A stretch of DNA of 64,000 nucleotides from Streptomyces toxytricini (GCF_014649915.1 NZ_BMTY01000017.1:5227-69226), one strand, 5' to 3'. Positions 19,487 to 27,594 are shown, counted from the stretch's first letter. Numbers and translations: made by a program. Notes: generated by a model from the letters alone, not told the origin.

Positions 19487-20245
19487 GTGCGAGAACGTCA
19501 GACGGTGACACGACAGGACCGGCCCGGCCCCGGGGACACCCCCGGCGGGACGGGCGCGGGCGGCGCCGCGGAGCCCGCCGGCCGGCCGCGCGCGCAGGTG
19601 GTGCGCGACGCCCTCGGCGTCGGGGTGGCCGTCGGCCTGTCCGGCTTCGCGTTCGGGGTGACCGCCGCCGGATCCGGGGTGAGCGCCCTCCAGGCGTGCC
19701 TCCTGAGCCTGCTCGTCTTCACCGGGGCGTCGCAGTTCGCGCTGGTCGGTGCGCTCGCCGCGGGCGGCAACCCGTTCACGGCCGCCGCCGGCGCCTTCTT
19801 CCTCGGCACCCGCAACGCCTTCTACGGGTTGCGCCTGTCGCAGCTGCTCGCCCTGCCGCGGGCCGTGCGGCCGCTCGCCGCGCACTGGGTGATCGACGAG
19901 ACCGCCGCCGTCGCGCTGGCCCAGCCCGACCGCCGCTCGGCGCGCCTCGGGTTCACCGTGACCGGCCTGACGCTGTACGTGCTGTGGAACCTGACCACCC
20001 TGCTCGGCGTGCTCGGCGCCGAGGCGATCGGGGACACGGCCGCCTGGGGGCTGGACGCCGCCGGGCCCGCCGTCTTCCTGGCCCTGCTCGCGCCGATGCT
20101 GCGGACCGGCACCGAGCGCGCCGTCGCCGTGCTCGCCGTCGTCCTCGGGCTGGGCCTGCTGCCCGTGCTGCCCGCCGGGCTGCCGGTGCTCGTCGCCGCG
20201 CTCGCCGCCCCCGCGATCCTCTGGCTGAAGGGACGCCGCAAGTGA
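19487..20245 (+). CDS. azlC: AzlC-family branched-chain amino acid exporter subunit
   Basis: A 252-residue membrane protein with about six spans. The AzlC signature VGLSGFAFGVTAAGSG and TGASQFALVGALAAGG (about residues 40-95) is followed by FFLGTRNAFYGLRL. AzlC and AzlD together export branched-chain amino acids or azaleucine, and some relatives export other amino acids. GTG 19487 sits 6 nt after TACCGT, suggesting a leaderless start; a second in-frame GTG at 19505 is the alternative. The stop overlaps the azlD start (GTGA). Confidence 0.85.
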   Translation: MRERQTVTRQDRPGPGDTPGGTGAGGAAEPAGRPRAQVVRDALGVGVAVGLSGFAFGVTAAGSGVSALQACLLSLLVFTGASQFALVGALAAGGNPFTAAAGAFFLGTRNAFYGLRLSQLLALPRAVRPLAAHWVIDETAAVALAQPDRRSARLGFTVTGLTLYVLWNLTTLLGVLGAEAIGDTAAWGLDAAGPAVFLALLAPMLRTGTERAVAVLAVVLGLGLLPVLPAGLPVLVAALAAPAILWLKGRRK

Positions 20246-20550
20246 ACGTGTGGCTCGCCATCGCGCTGACCGCCGCCGGCTGCTACGCCGTCAAGCTGGC
20301 CGGGCTCCTCGTGCCCGCCGGGGCGCTGGAGCGGCCCCTGGTGCGCCGGCTCGCCGGACTCCTGCCGGTCGCCCTGCTCGCAGCGCTCACCGCCCAGCAG
20401 ACCTTCGGTGCCGGGCAGCAGGTCGTCCTCGACGCCCGCGCCGCGGGCCTGGCCGCCGCCGGGATCGCGCTGCTGCTGCGGGCGCCGTTCCTGCTCGTGG
20501 TCGGGGCGGCCGTCGCCGTCACGGCGGGCGTGCGCGCCCTGGGCGGATAG
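20242..20550 (+). CDS. azlD: AzlD-family exporter subunit
   Basis: A 102-residue membrane protein with four hydrophobic segments, of the AzlD branched-chain amino acid transport family. The short length and the 4-nt overlap with azlC support it as the small partner of the exporter. The YAVKLAGLLVPAG and RRLAGLLPVALLAALTAQQT segments are typical. Confidence 0.85.
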   Translation: MNVWLAIALTAAGCYAVKLAGLLVPAGALERPLVRRLAGLLPVALLAALTAQQTFGAGQQVVLDARAAGLAAAGIALLLRAPFLLVVGAAVAVTAGVRALGG

Positions 20551-20581
20551 GGCCCGGGGACCGCCGCGGGATACTGGGGCC

Positions 20582-20776
20582 ATGCGGTTGACGATTTTCT
20601 GGGAGCGGATGGCCGAGCACTTCGGGGCCGGCTACGCCGACTCCTTCGCGCGGGACCACGTCATGTCCGAGCTCGGCGGGCGCACCGTCCACGAGGCGCT
20701 GGAAGCCGGCTGGGAGGCCAAGGACGTGTGGCGCGCGGTGTGCGCCGCCGTCGGCGTGCCCGATTCGCTGCGCTGA
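20582..20776 (+). CDS. DUF3046 protein
   Basis: A 64-residue protein matching the actinobacterial DUF3046 family: MRLTIFWERMAEHFG at the start, a central SFARDHVMSELGGRT and DVWRAVCAAVGVP near the end. Its function is unknown. The family is regularly found upstream of recA in actinobacteria, as here (2.3 kb away). ATG 20582 follows GATACT (20570-20575) by 6 nt, another leaderless pattern. Confidence 0.85.
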   Translation: MRLTIFWERMAEHFGAGYADSFARDHVMSELGGRTVHEALEAGWEAKDVWRAVCAAVGVPDSLR

Positions 20777-20827
20777 CGCCGGCTGCCGTTTGCCCGTACG
20801 CCCGGAGGGTGGGACAGACTGGGCGGC

Positions 20828-22093
20828 GTGGCAGCCACCGACGACACGACCGAGCGCACCGGGCCGCCGCCCGCGCGCACCGACGACGAGGCACGGCCCG
20901 CGGGCGGCGACCCTGCCCCGGGTCCGGCCGCCGGACCCGCGGCGGCGCCGGCCGCGACCGCGGCAGGGGCGGTCCGCGCGGCGGCCGCCGGCGAGCGCAT
21001 GCCCCGCTGGCTGCCGCGCGCCGTCGTCCTCGTCCTGGCCCTGATCGCCTGCTACCGCCTCGGCAGCTGGGCCTTCCACCAGCTGATCGGGCTGCTGGTC
21101 AACATCCTGATCGCGTTCTTCCTCGCCCTCGCGATCGAGCCCGCGGTGTCCCGGATGGCCGCCCGCGGCATGCGCCGGGGGCTCGCCACCTTCCTGGTGT
21201 TCCTCGGGGTGCTCGTCGCCTCCGCAGGGTTCGTCGTCCTGCTCGGCTCGATGCTCGCCGGGCAGATCGTCGAGATGGTCGGGAGCTTCCCCCGCTACCT
21301 CGACTCGGTGATCGGCTCGATCAACGCGACCTTCCACACCGAGCTGTCCCGGCTCGCGATCCAGGACAGCCTGCTGCACTCGGACTGGCTGCAGAAGTAC
21401 GTCCAGGACAGCGCGAGCGGCGTGCTCGACGTCTCCGCCACCGTCCTCGGAGGGCTGTTCCGCCTGCTGACGGTCGGCCTGTTCGCCTTCTACTTCGCCG
21501 CGGACGGGCCGCGCCTGCGGCGCGCCCTGTGCTCGGTGCTGCCGCCGGCGAAGCAGGCGGAGGTGCTGCGCGCCTGGGAGATCGCCGTCGCCAAGACGGG
21601 CGGCTACCTGTACTCGCGGGGTCTGATGGCCCTGGTGTCCGGGCTCGCGCACTACGTGCTGTTCGCGTTCCTGGGGGTGCCGTACGCGCCGGCGCTCGCG
21701 GTGTGGGTGGGGCTGGTCTCGCAGTTCATCCCCACCATCGGCACCTACCTGGCGGGCGCCCTGCCCATGCTGATCGCCTTCCCGGTCGATCCGCTGTACA
21801 CGCTGTACGTCCTCGGCTTCGTGGTGGTCTACCAGCAGTTCGAGAACTACGTCCTCCAGCCGAAGCTGACCTCGCGGACGGTGGACATCCACCCGGCCGT
21901 GGCCTTCGGCTCGGTGATCGCGGGGACGGCCCTGCTGGGCGCGGTCGGGGCGCTGATCGCGATCCCGGCCGTCGCCACGCTGCAGGCCTTCCTCGGCGCG
22001 TACGTCAAGCGGTACGAGCTCACCGCGGACGCCGACGCGGGCGCCCCTACGCCTGGTCCGCGCCGCCGAGTACGGCTGCCAGGGCTTCGCTGA
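20828..22093 (+). CDS. AI-2E family transporter (PerM/TqsA-like permease)
   Basis: A 421-residue protein with an Ala/Pro-rich cytosolic N-terminus (about 60 residues) and about seven or eight membrane spans of the AI-2E transporter family. The conserved PFIPT-type turn appears as QFIPTIGTYLAGALP, followed by QQFENYVLQPKLTSRTVDIHP. Substrates of the family vary (autoinducer-2, sodium/proton exchange), so none can be assigned. The gene overlaps the convergent Clp-N gene by 47 nt, an unusually deep tail-to-tail overlap. Confidence 0.88.
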   Translation: MAATDDTTERTGPPPARTDDEARPAGGDPAPGPAAGPAAAPAATAAGAVRAAAAGERMPRWLPRAVVLVLALIACYRLGSWAFHQLIGLLVNILIAFFLALAIEPAVSRMAARGMRRGLATFLVFLGVLVASAGFVVLLGSMLAGQIVEMVGSFPRYLDSVIGSINATFHTELSRLAIQDSLLHSDWLQKYVQDSASGVLDVSATVLGGLFRLLTVGLFAFYFAADGPRLRRALCSVLPPAKQAEVLRAWEIAVAKTGGYLYSRGLMALVSGLAHYVLFAFLGVPYAPALAVWVGLVSQFIPTIGTYLAGALPMLIAFPVDPLYTLYVLGFVVVYQQFENYVLQPKLTSRTVDIHPAVAFGSVIAGTALLGAVGALIAIPAVATLQAFLGAYVKRYELTADADAGAPTPGPRRRVRLPGLR

Positions 22094-22802
22094 CGGCCGC
22101 CTCGGTGGCGGCCTTGTCCAGGCCGGTGCCGGAGAGGACGCCCTCGCCGTGCTCGAGTTCGAGCAGGGCCAGCAGGACGTGCTCGGTGCCGACGTAGTCG
22201 TGACCGAGGCGCAGGGCCTCGCGGAACGTCAGTTCCAGGGCCTTCTTCGCGGAGGCGTCGAAGGGGATCAGCTCGGGCAGGGCGCCCTCGGCAGGCGCGG
22301 GCAGCGCGGCCTCGGCGGCGGAGCGGACGGCGTCCGGGGCGACGCCCTGGGCCTTCAGGGCGAGCATCGCGAGGCCCTCCTGGTCGGCGACCAGGCCGAG
22401 GACGAGGTGCTCGGTGCTGATCTCGGTGTTGCCGGCGGTGCGGGCCGCCTCCTGTGCGGCCACGACGACGTTGCGGGCGCGCGGGGTGAAGCGGCCGAAG
22501 CCCTGGGCGGTCTCGCCCGACCCGCCCTCCTTGTCGGCCTTGGGGACGAAGCGCTTCTGGGCGGCCTGGCGGGTGACGCCCATGCTGCGGCCGATGTCGG
22601 TCCAGGAGGCGCCGGAGCGGCGGGCCTGGTCCACGAAGTGGCCGATGAGGTGGTCGGCGACGTCGCCCAGGTGCTCGGCGGCGACGACCGCGTTGCTGAG
22701 CTGGTCGAGCGCGTCGGTGTGGGACTTCTTGATGACCTCGATCAGGTCGTCGAGGCGGACCGGGACGGTCGTGCGAACGGGTTCCTGAGAAGGGTTCGTC
22801 AT
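22047..22802 (-). CDS. Helix-turn-helix and double Clp-N domain protein
   Basis: A 251-residue protein without an ATPase domain. An N-terminal helical region leads to a helix-turn-helix (residues about 66-85, SWTDIGRSMGVTRQAAQKRF). Two Clp-N repeats follow (about 104-165 and 185-245), of the type that binds adaptor or substrate in ClpC/ClpA. The combination suggests a transcription factor whose Clp-N part senses degron-like ligands or ClpC partners; that is inference. ATG 22802 lies 7 nt after TAGGGT with TTGACA 17 nt further upstream, so translation is leaderless. A palindrome covers that promoter, suggesting autoregulation. It is transcribed away from recA. Confidence 0.85.
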   Translation of the reverse strand: MTNPSQEPVRTTVPVRLDDLIEVIKKSHTDALDQLSNAVVAAEHLGDVADHLIGHFVDQARRSGASWTDIGRSMGVTRQAAQKRFVPKADKEGGSGETAQGFGRFTPRARNVVVAAQEAARTAGNTEISTEHLVLGLVADQEGLAMLALKAQGVAPDAVRSAAEAALPAPAEGALPELIPFDASAKKALELTFREALRLGHDYVGTEHVLLALLELEHGEGVLSGTGLDKAATEAAVSEALAAVLGGADQA

Positions 22803-22809
22803 GGGCGCA

Positions 22810-22855
22810 ACCCTAGGTTGACAGTCGTTGAGTGTCAACCGTCGGTTGTCAGTCG
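22810..22855 (-). promoter_or_regulatory. Leaderless promoter with palindromic operator for the Clp-N/HTH gene
   Basis: On the minus strand TTGACA (22838-22833), a 17-nt spacer and TAGGGT (22815-22810) form a near-consensus promoter ending 7 nt before ATG. The inverted repeat GGTTGACA (22816-22823) / TGTCAACC (22833-22840) overlaps the -35 and spacer. A second copy of the half site occurs as GGTTGTCAGTCG (22844-22855), 28 nt from GGTTGACAGTCG (22816-22827). The layout is that of a repressor operator. Confidence 0.75.
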
Positions 22856-22907
22856 GGCGGGGGTGCGGCTGTCCGGGGGAGGTCGGCGGAGGCCTTGAGG
22901 GGTCGGC

Positions 22908-22937
22908 TTGACAGGGAAATCGAACATCCATTCTGAT
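22908..22937 (+). promoter_or_regulatory. recA promoter
   Basis: TTGACA (22908-22913) and TCTGAT (22932-22937) are spaced by 18 nt, about 100 nt before the recA start. The SOS box lies between them and touches the -10, which is where LexA would block RNA polymerase. Confidence 0.7.
22922..22933 (+). promoter_or_regulatory. SOS (LexA/Cheo) box of recA
   Basis: GAAC-ATCC-ATTC matches the actinobacterial LexA box GAACNNNNGTTC at 7 of 8 fixed positions. It lies in the recA promoter spacer. Confidence 0.75.
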
Positions 22938-22940
22938 GGG

Positions 22941-22949
22941 TTATCCACA
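22941..22949 (+). promoter_or_regulatory. DnaA box in the recA 5' region
   Basis: TTATCCACA is a perfect consensus DnaA box, placed 4 nt after the recA -10 hexamer, at or just after the expected transcription start. It may be fortuitous, but its location would let DnaA affect recA transcription. Confidence 0.5.
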
Positions 22950-23038
22950 GCCGAAACGGGCGTGGAAGCGGATTGTCAGTGGCACGCGTTAGCGTCAATG
23001 ACGTGAAGCGATCGACTCAAGCAAACCGGGTGGAACCC

Positions 23039-24163
23039 ATGGCAGGCACCGACCGCGAGAAGGCTCTCGACGCCGCCCTCGCGCAGATTGAACGGCAATT
23101 CGGCAAGGGTGCGGTCATGCGCCTGGGCGACCGGCCGAACGAGCCCATCGAGATCATCCCGACCGGGTCGACCGCTCTGGACATCGCCCTCGGCGTCGGC
23201 GGCCTGCCGCGCGGCCGCGTCGTCGAGATCTACGGCCCTGAGTCCTCCGGCAAGACGACCCTGACCCTGCACGCCGTGGCCAACGCGCAGAAGGCCGGCG
23301 GCACCGTCGCCTTCGTCGACGCGGAGCACGCCCTCGACCCCGAGTACGCCCGCGCCCTCGGCGTCGACACCGACAACCTGATCCTCTCCCAGCCGGACAC
23401 CGGCGAGCAGGCCCTCGAAATCGTGGACATGCTCGTCCGCTCGGGCGCCCTCGACCTCATCGTCATCGACTCCGTCGCCGCGCTCGTGCCGCGTGCGGAG
23501 ATCGAGGGCGAGATGGGCGACTCCCACGTGGGCCTCCAGGCCCGCCTGATGAGCCAGGCCCTCCGCAAGATCACCAGCGCGCTCAACCAGTCCAAGACGA
23601 CCGCGATCTTCATCAACCAGCTCCGCGAGAAGATCGGCGTCATGTTCGGCTCCCCCGAGACCACCACCGGTGGCCGGGCGCTGAAGTTCTACGCCTCCGT
23701 GCGCATCGACATCCGGCGCATCGAGACCCTCAAGGACGGCACCGAGGCGGTCGGCAACCGGACCCGCTGCAAGATCGTCAAGAACAAGGTCGCGCCGCCG
23801 TTCAAGCAGGCCGAGTTCGACATCCTCTACGGCCAGGGCATCAGCCGCGAGGGCGGTCTGATCGACATGGGCGTGGAGCACGGCTTCATCCGCAAGGCCG
23901 GCGCCTGGTACACGTACGAGGGCGACCAGCTCGGCCAGGGCAAGGAGAACGCCCGCAACTTCCTGAAGGACAACCCCGACCTCGCCAACGAGATCGAGCG
24001 GAAGATCAAGGAGAAGCTCGGCGTCGGCGTCCGCAAGGGGGCCCAGCCCGCCGCGGAGGGCACCGCCGAGGAGACCGCCGCCGCTGCCGACGGCGACGCC
24101 AAGAACGTTCCCGCCCCCGCGTCGAAGGCGAAGACGGCCAAGGCCGCCGCCGCCAAGAGCTGA
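23039..24163 (+). CDS. recA: Recombinase RecA
   Basis: A 374-residue strand-exchange protein and LexA co-protease, the usual Streptomyces length. The P-loop GPESSGKT is at residues 66-73. Walker B ([20 protein letters not shown]), the L1 region and the L2 loop ([21 protein letters not shown]) are intact, with an Ala/Lys-rich C-terminal tail after residue 330. ATG 23039 is chosen for the family start [14 protein letters not shown] and a GGGTGGAA ribosome site; 22 further codons are open upstream. Expression should be SOS-controlled through the promoter box. recX begins 4 nt after the recA stop. Confidence 0.98.
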   Translation: MAGTDREKALDAALAQIERQFGKGAVMRLGDRPNEPIEIIPTGSTALDIALGVGGLPRGRVVEIYGPESSGKTTLTLHAVANAQKAGGTVAFVDAEHALDPEYARALGVDTDNLILSQPDTGEQALEIVDMLVRSGALDLIVIDSVAALVPRAEIEGEMGDSHVGLQARLMSQALRKITSALNQSKTTAIFINQLREKIGVMFGSPETTTGGRALKFYASVRIDIRRIETLKDGTEAVGNRTRCKIVKNKVAPPFKQAEFDILYGQGISREGGLIDMGVEHGFIRKAGAWYTYEGDQLGQGKENARNFLKDNPDLANEIERKIKEKLGVGVRKGAQPAAEGTAEETAAAADGDAKNVPAPASKAKTAKAAAAKS

Positions 24164-24167
24164 CCCG

Positions 24168-24740
24168 GTGCGGGAACACGACGGGGACGGCGGCTCCGGC
24201 ACGACGAGGGCCGAGCGGGAGCTGCCGCCCCAGAGTCCCGAAGAGCAGGCGCGGGCGATCTGCCTGCGCCTGCTCACCGGGATGCCGCGCACTCGGCGCC
24301 AGCTCGCGGACGCCCTGGCCAAGCGCGGCATCCCCGACGAGGCAGCCGAGGAGGTCCTCTCCCGCTTCGAGGAGGTGGGCCTCATCGACGACGCCGCGTT
24401 CGCCGGTGCCTGGGTCGAGTCCCGCCACCGCGGGCGGGGCCTCGCCCGCCGGGCCCTCGCGCAGGAGCTGCGCACCAAGGGCGTCGGCGCCGCCCTCGTC
24501 CAGGAGGCCCTCGGGCGGCTGGACTCCGAGCAGGAGGAGCAGACCGCTCGGGAGCTCGTCGAGCGCAGACTCCGCTCCACGCGCGGCCTCGACCGCGACA
24601 AGCGGATCCGGCGCCTGGCCGGGATGCTCGCCCGCAAGGGCTACCCGGAGGGCATGGCCCTGCGGGTGGTCCGCCGCGCCCTCGAAGCCGAGGGCGAGGA
24701 CGGGGACCCCGGGCCCGGTGCGGGGTACCCGGAGGACTGA
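24168..24740 (+). CDS. recX: Regulatory protein RecX
   Basis: A 190-residue inhibitor of RecA filament extension. It has the three-repeat RecX fold (residues about 28-165), with RTRRQLADALAKRGIP, GLIDDAAFAGAWVESR and RGLARRALAQELRTKGV as conserved segments, flanked by acidic tails. GTG 24168 starts 4 nt after the recA stop, so it is co-transcribed and probably expressed at a lower level through coupling or read-through. Confidence 0.95.
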   Translation: MREHDGDGGSGTTRAERELPPQSPEEQARAICLRLLTGMPRTRRQLADALAKRGIPDEAAEEVLSRFEEVGLIDDAAFAGAWVESRHRGRGLARRALAQELRTKGVGAALVQEALGRLDSEQEEQTARELVERRLRSTRGLDRDKRIRRLAGMLARKGYPEGMALRVVRRALEAEGEDGDPGPGAGYPED

Positions 24741-24765
24741 CCGGGGCGCAGGGCCGGGGTGTCCG

Positions 24766-25200
24766 TCACGTGTCGGCGGGGCCGGTACCGGGGCCGGTGG
24801 TGGGATGGCCTTCGGAGCGCCAGGACTGGTAGCCGCCCGTCATGTCCGTGGCGCGGTGCAGGCCGAGGGCGTGCAGGGACGCCACCGCCAGGGACGAGGC
24901 GTAGCCCTCGTTGCAGAAGACGATCACCCGCAGGTCGTGGGAGACCGCCTCGGGGAGGCGGTGCGAGCCCTGCGGGTCCAGCCGCCACTCCAGCTCGTTC
25001 CGCTCGACGACGAGGGCGCCCGGGACCAGGCCGTCGCGTTCGCGCAGGGCCTGGTAGCGGATGTCCACCAGGACGGCGCCGCCCGCCGTGGACTCCTCGT
25101 ACGCCTGGGCAGGCGAGACCCGCTCGTAGGTGCCGCGGACCCGCTCCAGAAGGGCGTCGATGCCGGTCGGCCCCGACTCCGCGCCGCCGCTCACTGCCAT
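24766..25200 (-). CDS. Rhodanese-like sulfurtransferase
   Basis: A 144-residue single-domain rhodanese. The persulfide-forming cysteine is C96 in VIVFCNEGYASS, and the CH2-type motif AVLVDIRY lies near residue 45. The protein likely moves sulfane sulfur in the cytosol. It overlaps the upstream cysteine dioxygenase gene by 10 nt, so the two form a translationally coupled pair. The pairing suggests that the rhodanese handles sulfur released during cysteine catabolism; CDO-rhodanese partnerships are known in other bacteria. Confidence 0.88.
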   Translation of the reverse strand: MAVSGGAESGPTGIDALLERVRGTYERVSPAQAYEESTAGGAVLVDIRYQALRERDGLVPGALVVERNELEWRLDPQGSHRLPEAVSHDLRVIVFCNEGYASSLAVASLHALGLHRATDMTGGYQSWRSEGHPTTGPGTGPADT

Positions 25201-25745
25201 TCCTCGGGGCGCTCCACCTGCTCCAGCGCCAGGATCGGGCCGTTCCGGCTGAACCTGCGGATCAGTGGCAGTGGCGGGTGGTAGACGTGCACCGAGACCG
25301 CGTGCTCCTCCGCGGACGTGTTGAGCACCTCGTGGACGTGGTGCTTGCCGAAGGCGCGGCCCGTACCCGCCTCCAGGGTCCGGCTGCGGTCGACGCCCGG
25401 CGCGAGTTCCAGGCTGCGCCAGCCCTCGGAGGGGAGGCGGGCGGCGAGCGAGTGCTCGGTGAGGGAGCCCCGGGCGGTGGCGAACGCGCCCCGCGACTCG
25501 GCGTGGTCGTGCCAGCCGGTCCCCGAGCCGGGCGGCCAGCCGATCAGCCAGGCCTCACTGCCGCCCGGCCCGTCCAGCCGGATCCAGGTGCGTTCGTACG
25601 GATCGAGGGGCAGGGCGGCGACGGTGGCCGTGTCGGCGGTGGTGCGCAGGGCGAAGTCGAGGAGCTCGGCGGCCGTCACGGCCGGGGTGGCGGCGGGGGC
25701 GGGGCGTGCAGGGGCGTGCGCGGGCAGGGCCGCGGTGGCAGACAT
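25191..25745 (-). CDS. Cysteine dioxygenase (cupin family)
   Basis: A 184-residue cupin enzyme that oxidises cysteine to cysteine sulfinate with Fe(II) and O2. Metal ligands are H79 and H81 (GWHDHAESRG) and H136 or H138 (GKHHVHEVLN). The first 25 residues are Ala/Pro-rich and likely disordered. The family also includes other thiol dioxygenases, so the exact substrate is inferred from the CDO-like HxH...H pattern and from the cysteine-rich leader peptide upstream. ATG 25745 is the start of the conserved protein. It is transcribed with the rhodanese gene. Confidence 0.85.
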   Translation of the reverse strand: MSATAALPAHAPARPAPAATPAVTAAELLDFALRTTADTATVAALPLDPYERTWIRLDGPGGSEAWLIGWPPGSGTGWHDHAESRGAFATARGSLTEHSLAARLPSEGWRSLELAPGVDRSRTLEAGTGRAFGKHHVHEVLNTSAEEHAVSVHVYHPPLPLIRRFSRNGPILALEQVERPEEWQ

Positions 25746-25807
25746 GGGGATGACCGTCCTGGAGGTTCGCGGAAGGTCGCGCCGGAGCGCGCGGGAAGGA
25801 AGGCGAA

Positions 25808-25855
25808 TCAGCAGGAGCGGCGACACACGCAGCCCGCGTAGCGGACCAGGTCCAT
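25808..25855 (-). CDS. Cysteine-rich leader peptide
   Basis: A 15-codon open frame encodes MDLVRYAGCVCRRSC and stops. It has a clear GGAGG about 7 nt upstream on the minus strand and ends 62 nt before the cysteine dioxygenase start. Peptides of this type (Cys codons at the end, MDLVRYAG-like start) are a recognised actinobacterial class that sits upstream of sulfur genes and senses Cys-tRNA supply by ribosome stalling. A GC-rich hairpin can form between it and the dioxygenase gene. It was too short to be noticed as an ordinary gene. Confidence 0.8.
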   Translation of the reverse strand: MDLVRYAGCVCRRSC

Positions 25856-25930
25856 GTGGACCCTCCGCCACAGGCGTACGTCGTCGCTGCCGGTCATGGC
25901 GGCGAGTCAAGCACGGCGACCGCGCGGCGG

Positions 25931-27505
25931 TCAATCGATCACGGCGGAGGGCGTGGTGGACGGGGTGCGGTCCGGCGCGGCGGGGGCGCCCATGCGCACG
26001 GCGTCCGCCGCCTCGTACAGCTCGGCCGGCCGCACGCCCGCGAAGGTCGCGGCGAGGTGGCCGTCGGGCCGGACCAGCAGCACGGTGTGGGCCGGCGCCC
26101 CCGGGTAGCCGTCGGCGACGAGCAGGTCGGCCCGCACCGGAAGGGCGCTCACCGCCGCGGCGAGCCGCGGCATCAGCCCGGCGCCGAGCCAGTGCCGCCG
26201 GTCCCAGACACCCGTGCCGGGGGCGACGAGCACCACCAGCAGCCTGCCCCGGCCGAGCATGTCGCGCAGCGGGACGGTCGACCCGTCGGGGGCCGACACG
26301 GGGACGTTCGCGACGGCGCCGCCCGGCTCGGTCGCCGTGGGGACCTCGCGCACCGCCACCGGCGGGGCGTACGCGGGCAGCGCGCCGAGCGGGCCGCGGC
26401 CCAGGTGGCCGTCGGTGAGGAGGGCTTCGCCGCCGCGGGCGGAACCCGGCAGCAGCGTCCGCAGCCCGCCGCCCCCGCGCAGCGCGGGCACGGCCTGGTC
26501 GGCGGCCCGCAGCCGGGCGGCGACCGCGGTGCGCCGCTCGTCCTCGTAGCTGTCCAGCAGCGACTCCGACGCGCCGTGGTGCCAGGCCAGCGCCAGCTTC
26601 CAGGCGAGGTTCTCGGCGTCCCGGAGCCCTTCCTCGACGCCCTGCGTGCCGAGGGCGCCCAGCAGGTGCGCGGCGTCTCCCGCGAGGAAGGCGCGTCGCT
26701 CCCGCCAGCGGATGGCGAGCCGGTGGTGCAGCGTGTGCACGCCGGTGTCGAGGAGGTCGTACGGGGGAGTGGTGCCGTCGCACCAGGAGGCCATCGTGTC
26801 CCGGATCAGCGTCACCAGGGCGTCGGGGGTGACGAGTTCGCCGCGGGCCGGAAGCAGCCAGTCGAGGCGCCACACCCCGTCGGGCAGCGGCCGGGCCGTG
26901 GTCTCGTGGGGCGGGTCGCGGTGCAGGAGGGCCTCGCCCGGCCAGGGCAGCTCGGTGCGCAGCGCGGCCACGGCGTGCCGCTCGACGGCGGTGCGGCCCG
27001 GGAAGCGGATGCCGAGGAGCTTGCGGACGGTCGAGCGCGCCCCGTCGCAGCCGACGAGGTGGCTGCCCCGCCACCAGGTGGTCTCCGCGCCGCGGGTGTG
27101 CGCGGTGACGCCGCGGTCGTCCTGCTCCAGGGCGTCGAGCTTGCTCTCCATGACCAGGTTGACCAGCGGATGTGCCGCGGCGGCGCCGCGCAGCCCGCGG
27201 GTGAGGGCGTGCTGGGGCACGTGCAGCGGAGCCGGCTCGTCGTCGAAGGTGATCCGGCCGGTGTCGCGGCCGCGCCGCCGCGTGCGCCAGGCCGCGTACG
27301 ACGCGCCCTCGTCGCGCAGGGGCGTACAGCCCAGGCGGCGCACCATGGCGGCGGTGTCGGAGTGGAGTACGACCGTCCGGGCAGGGCGGGGGAGGTCCTT
27401 GCCGGGCCCCTCGTCGAGCACGACGGACGGCACGCCCTGGCCGGCCAGGGCGAGGGACAGGGCCAGCCCGACCGGCCCGGCACCGACGACGATCACCGGG
27501 TCCAC
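25931..27505 (-). CDS. FAD-dependent aromatic-type monooxygenase
   Basis: A 524-residue class A flavoprotein monooxygenase. The FAD-binding GxGxxG is at residues 8-13 (VVGAGPVGLAL). The DG motif is in LVGCDGARSTVRKLLGI, and the GD motif is in FLAGDAAHLLGALGTQG followed by GLRDAENLAWKLALA. The C-terminal 150 residues form the thioredoxin-like domain of the MhpA/phenol hydroxylase group. The LGALGTQG stretch deviates from the usual PPxGGQGMNTG-type sequence, so substrate and even activity are uncertain. GTG 27505 has GGGAG about 9 nt upstream; a longer 5' frame is open but carries the palindrome at 27529, which fits a promoter and not coding sequence. Confidence 0.85.
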   Translation of the reverse strand: MDPVIVVGAGPVGLALSLALAGQGVPSVVLDEGPGKDLPRPARTVVLHSDTAAMVRRLGCTPLRDEGASYAAWRTRRRGRDTGRITFDDEPAPLHVPQHALTRGLRGAAAAHPLVNLVMESKLDALEQDDRGVTAHTRGAETTWWRGSHLVGCDGARSTVRKLLGIRFPGRTAVERHAVAALRTELPWPGEALLHRDPPHETTARPLPDGVWRLDWLLPARGELVTPDALVTLIRDTMASWCDGTTPPYDLLDTGVHTLHHRLAIRWRERRAFLAGDAAHLLGALGTQGVEEGLRDAENLAWKLALAWHHGASESLLDSYEDERRTAVAARLRAADQAVPALRGGGGLRTLLPGSARGGEALLTDGHLGRGPLGALPAYAPPVAVREVPTATEPGGAVANVPVSAPDGSTVPLRDMLGRGRLLVVLVAPGTGVWDRRHWLGAGLMPRLAAAVSALPVRADLLVADGYPGAPAHTVLLVRPDGHLAATFAGVRPAELYEAADAVRMGAPAAPDRTPSTTPSAVID

Positions 27506-27528
27506 GAGGCGGCTCCCGATGTCCGGTA

Positions 27529-27538
27529 TGTGATCACA
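27529..27538. promoter_or_regulatory. Palindromic operator candidate before the monooxygenase
   Basis: The perfect 10-bp palindrome TGTGATCACA lies 24 nt upstream of the monooxygenase start in the only AT-leaning part of this gap. It resembles GntR/FadR-type half sites, but no regulator gene is adjacent. Confidence 0.45.
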
Positions 27539-27594
27539 CAACGTATGCAACCCACTGGAGGTGCCTGCGTCAAGTGACACCCTCCCCGGTCATG

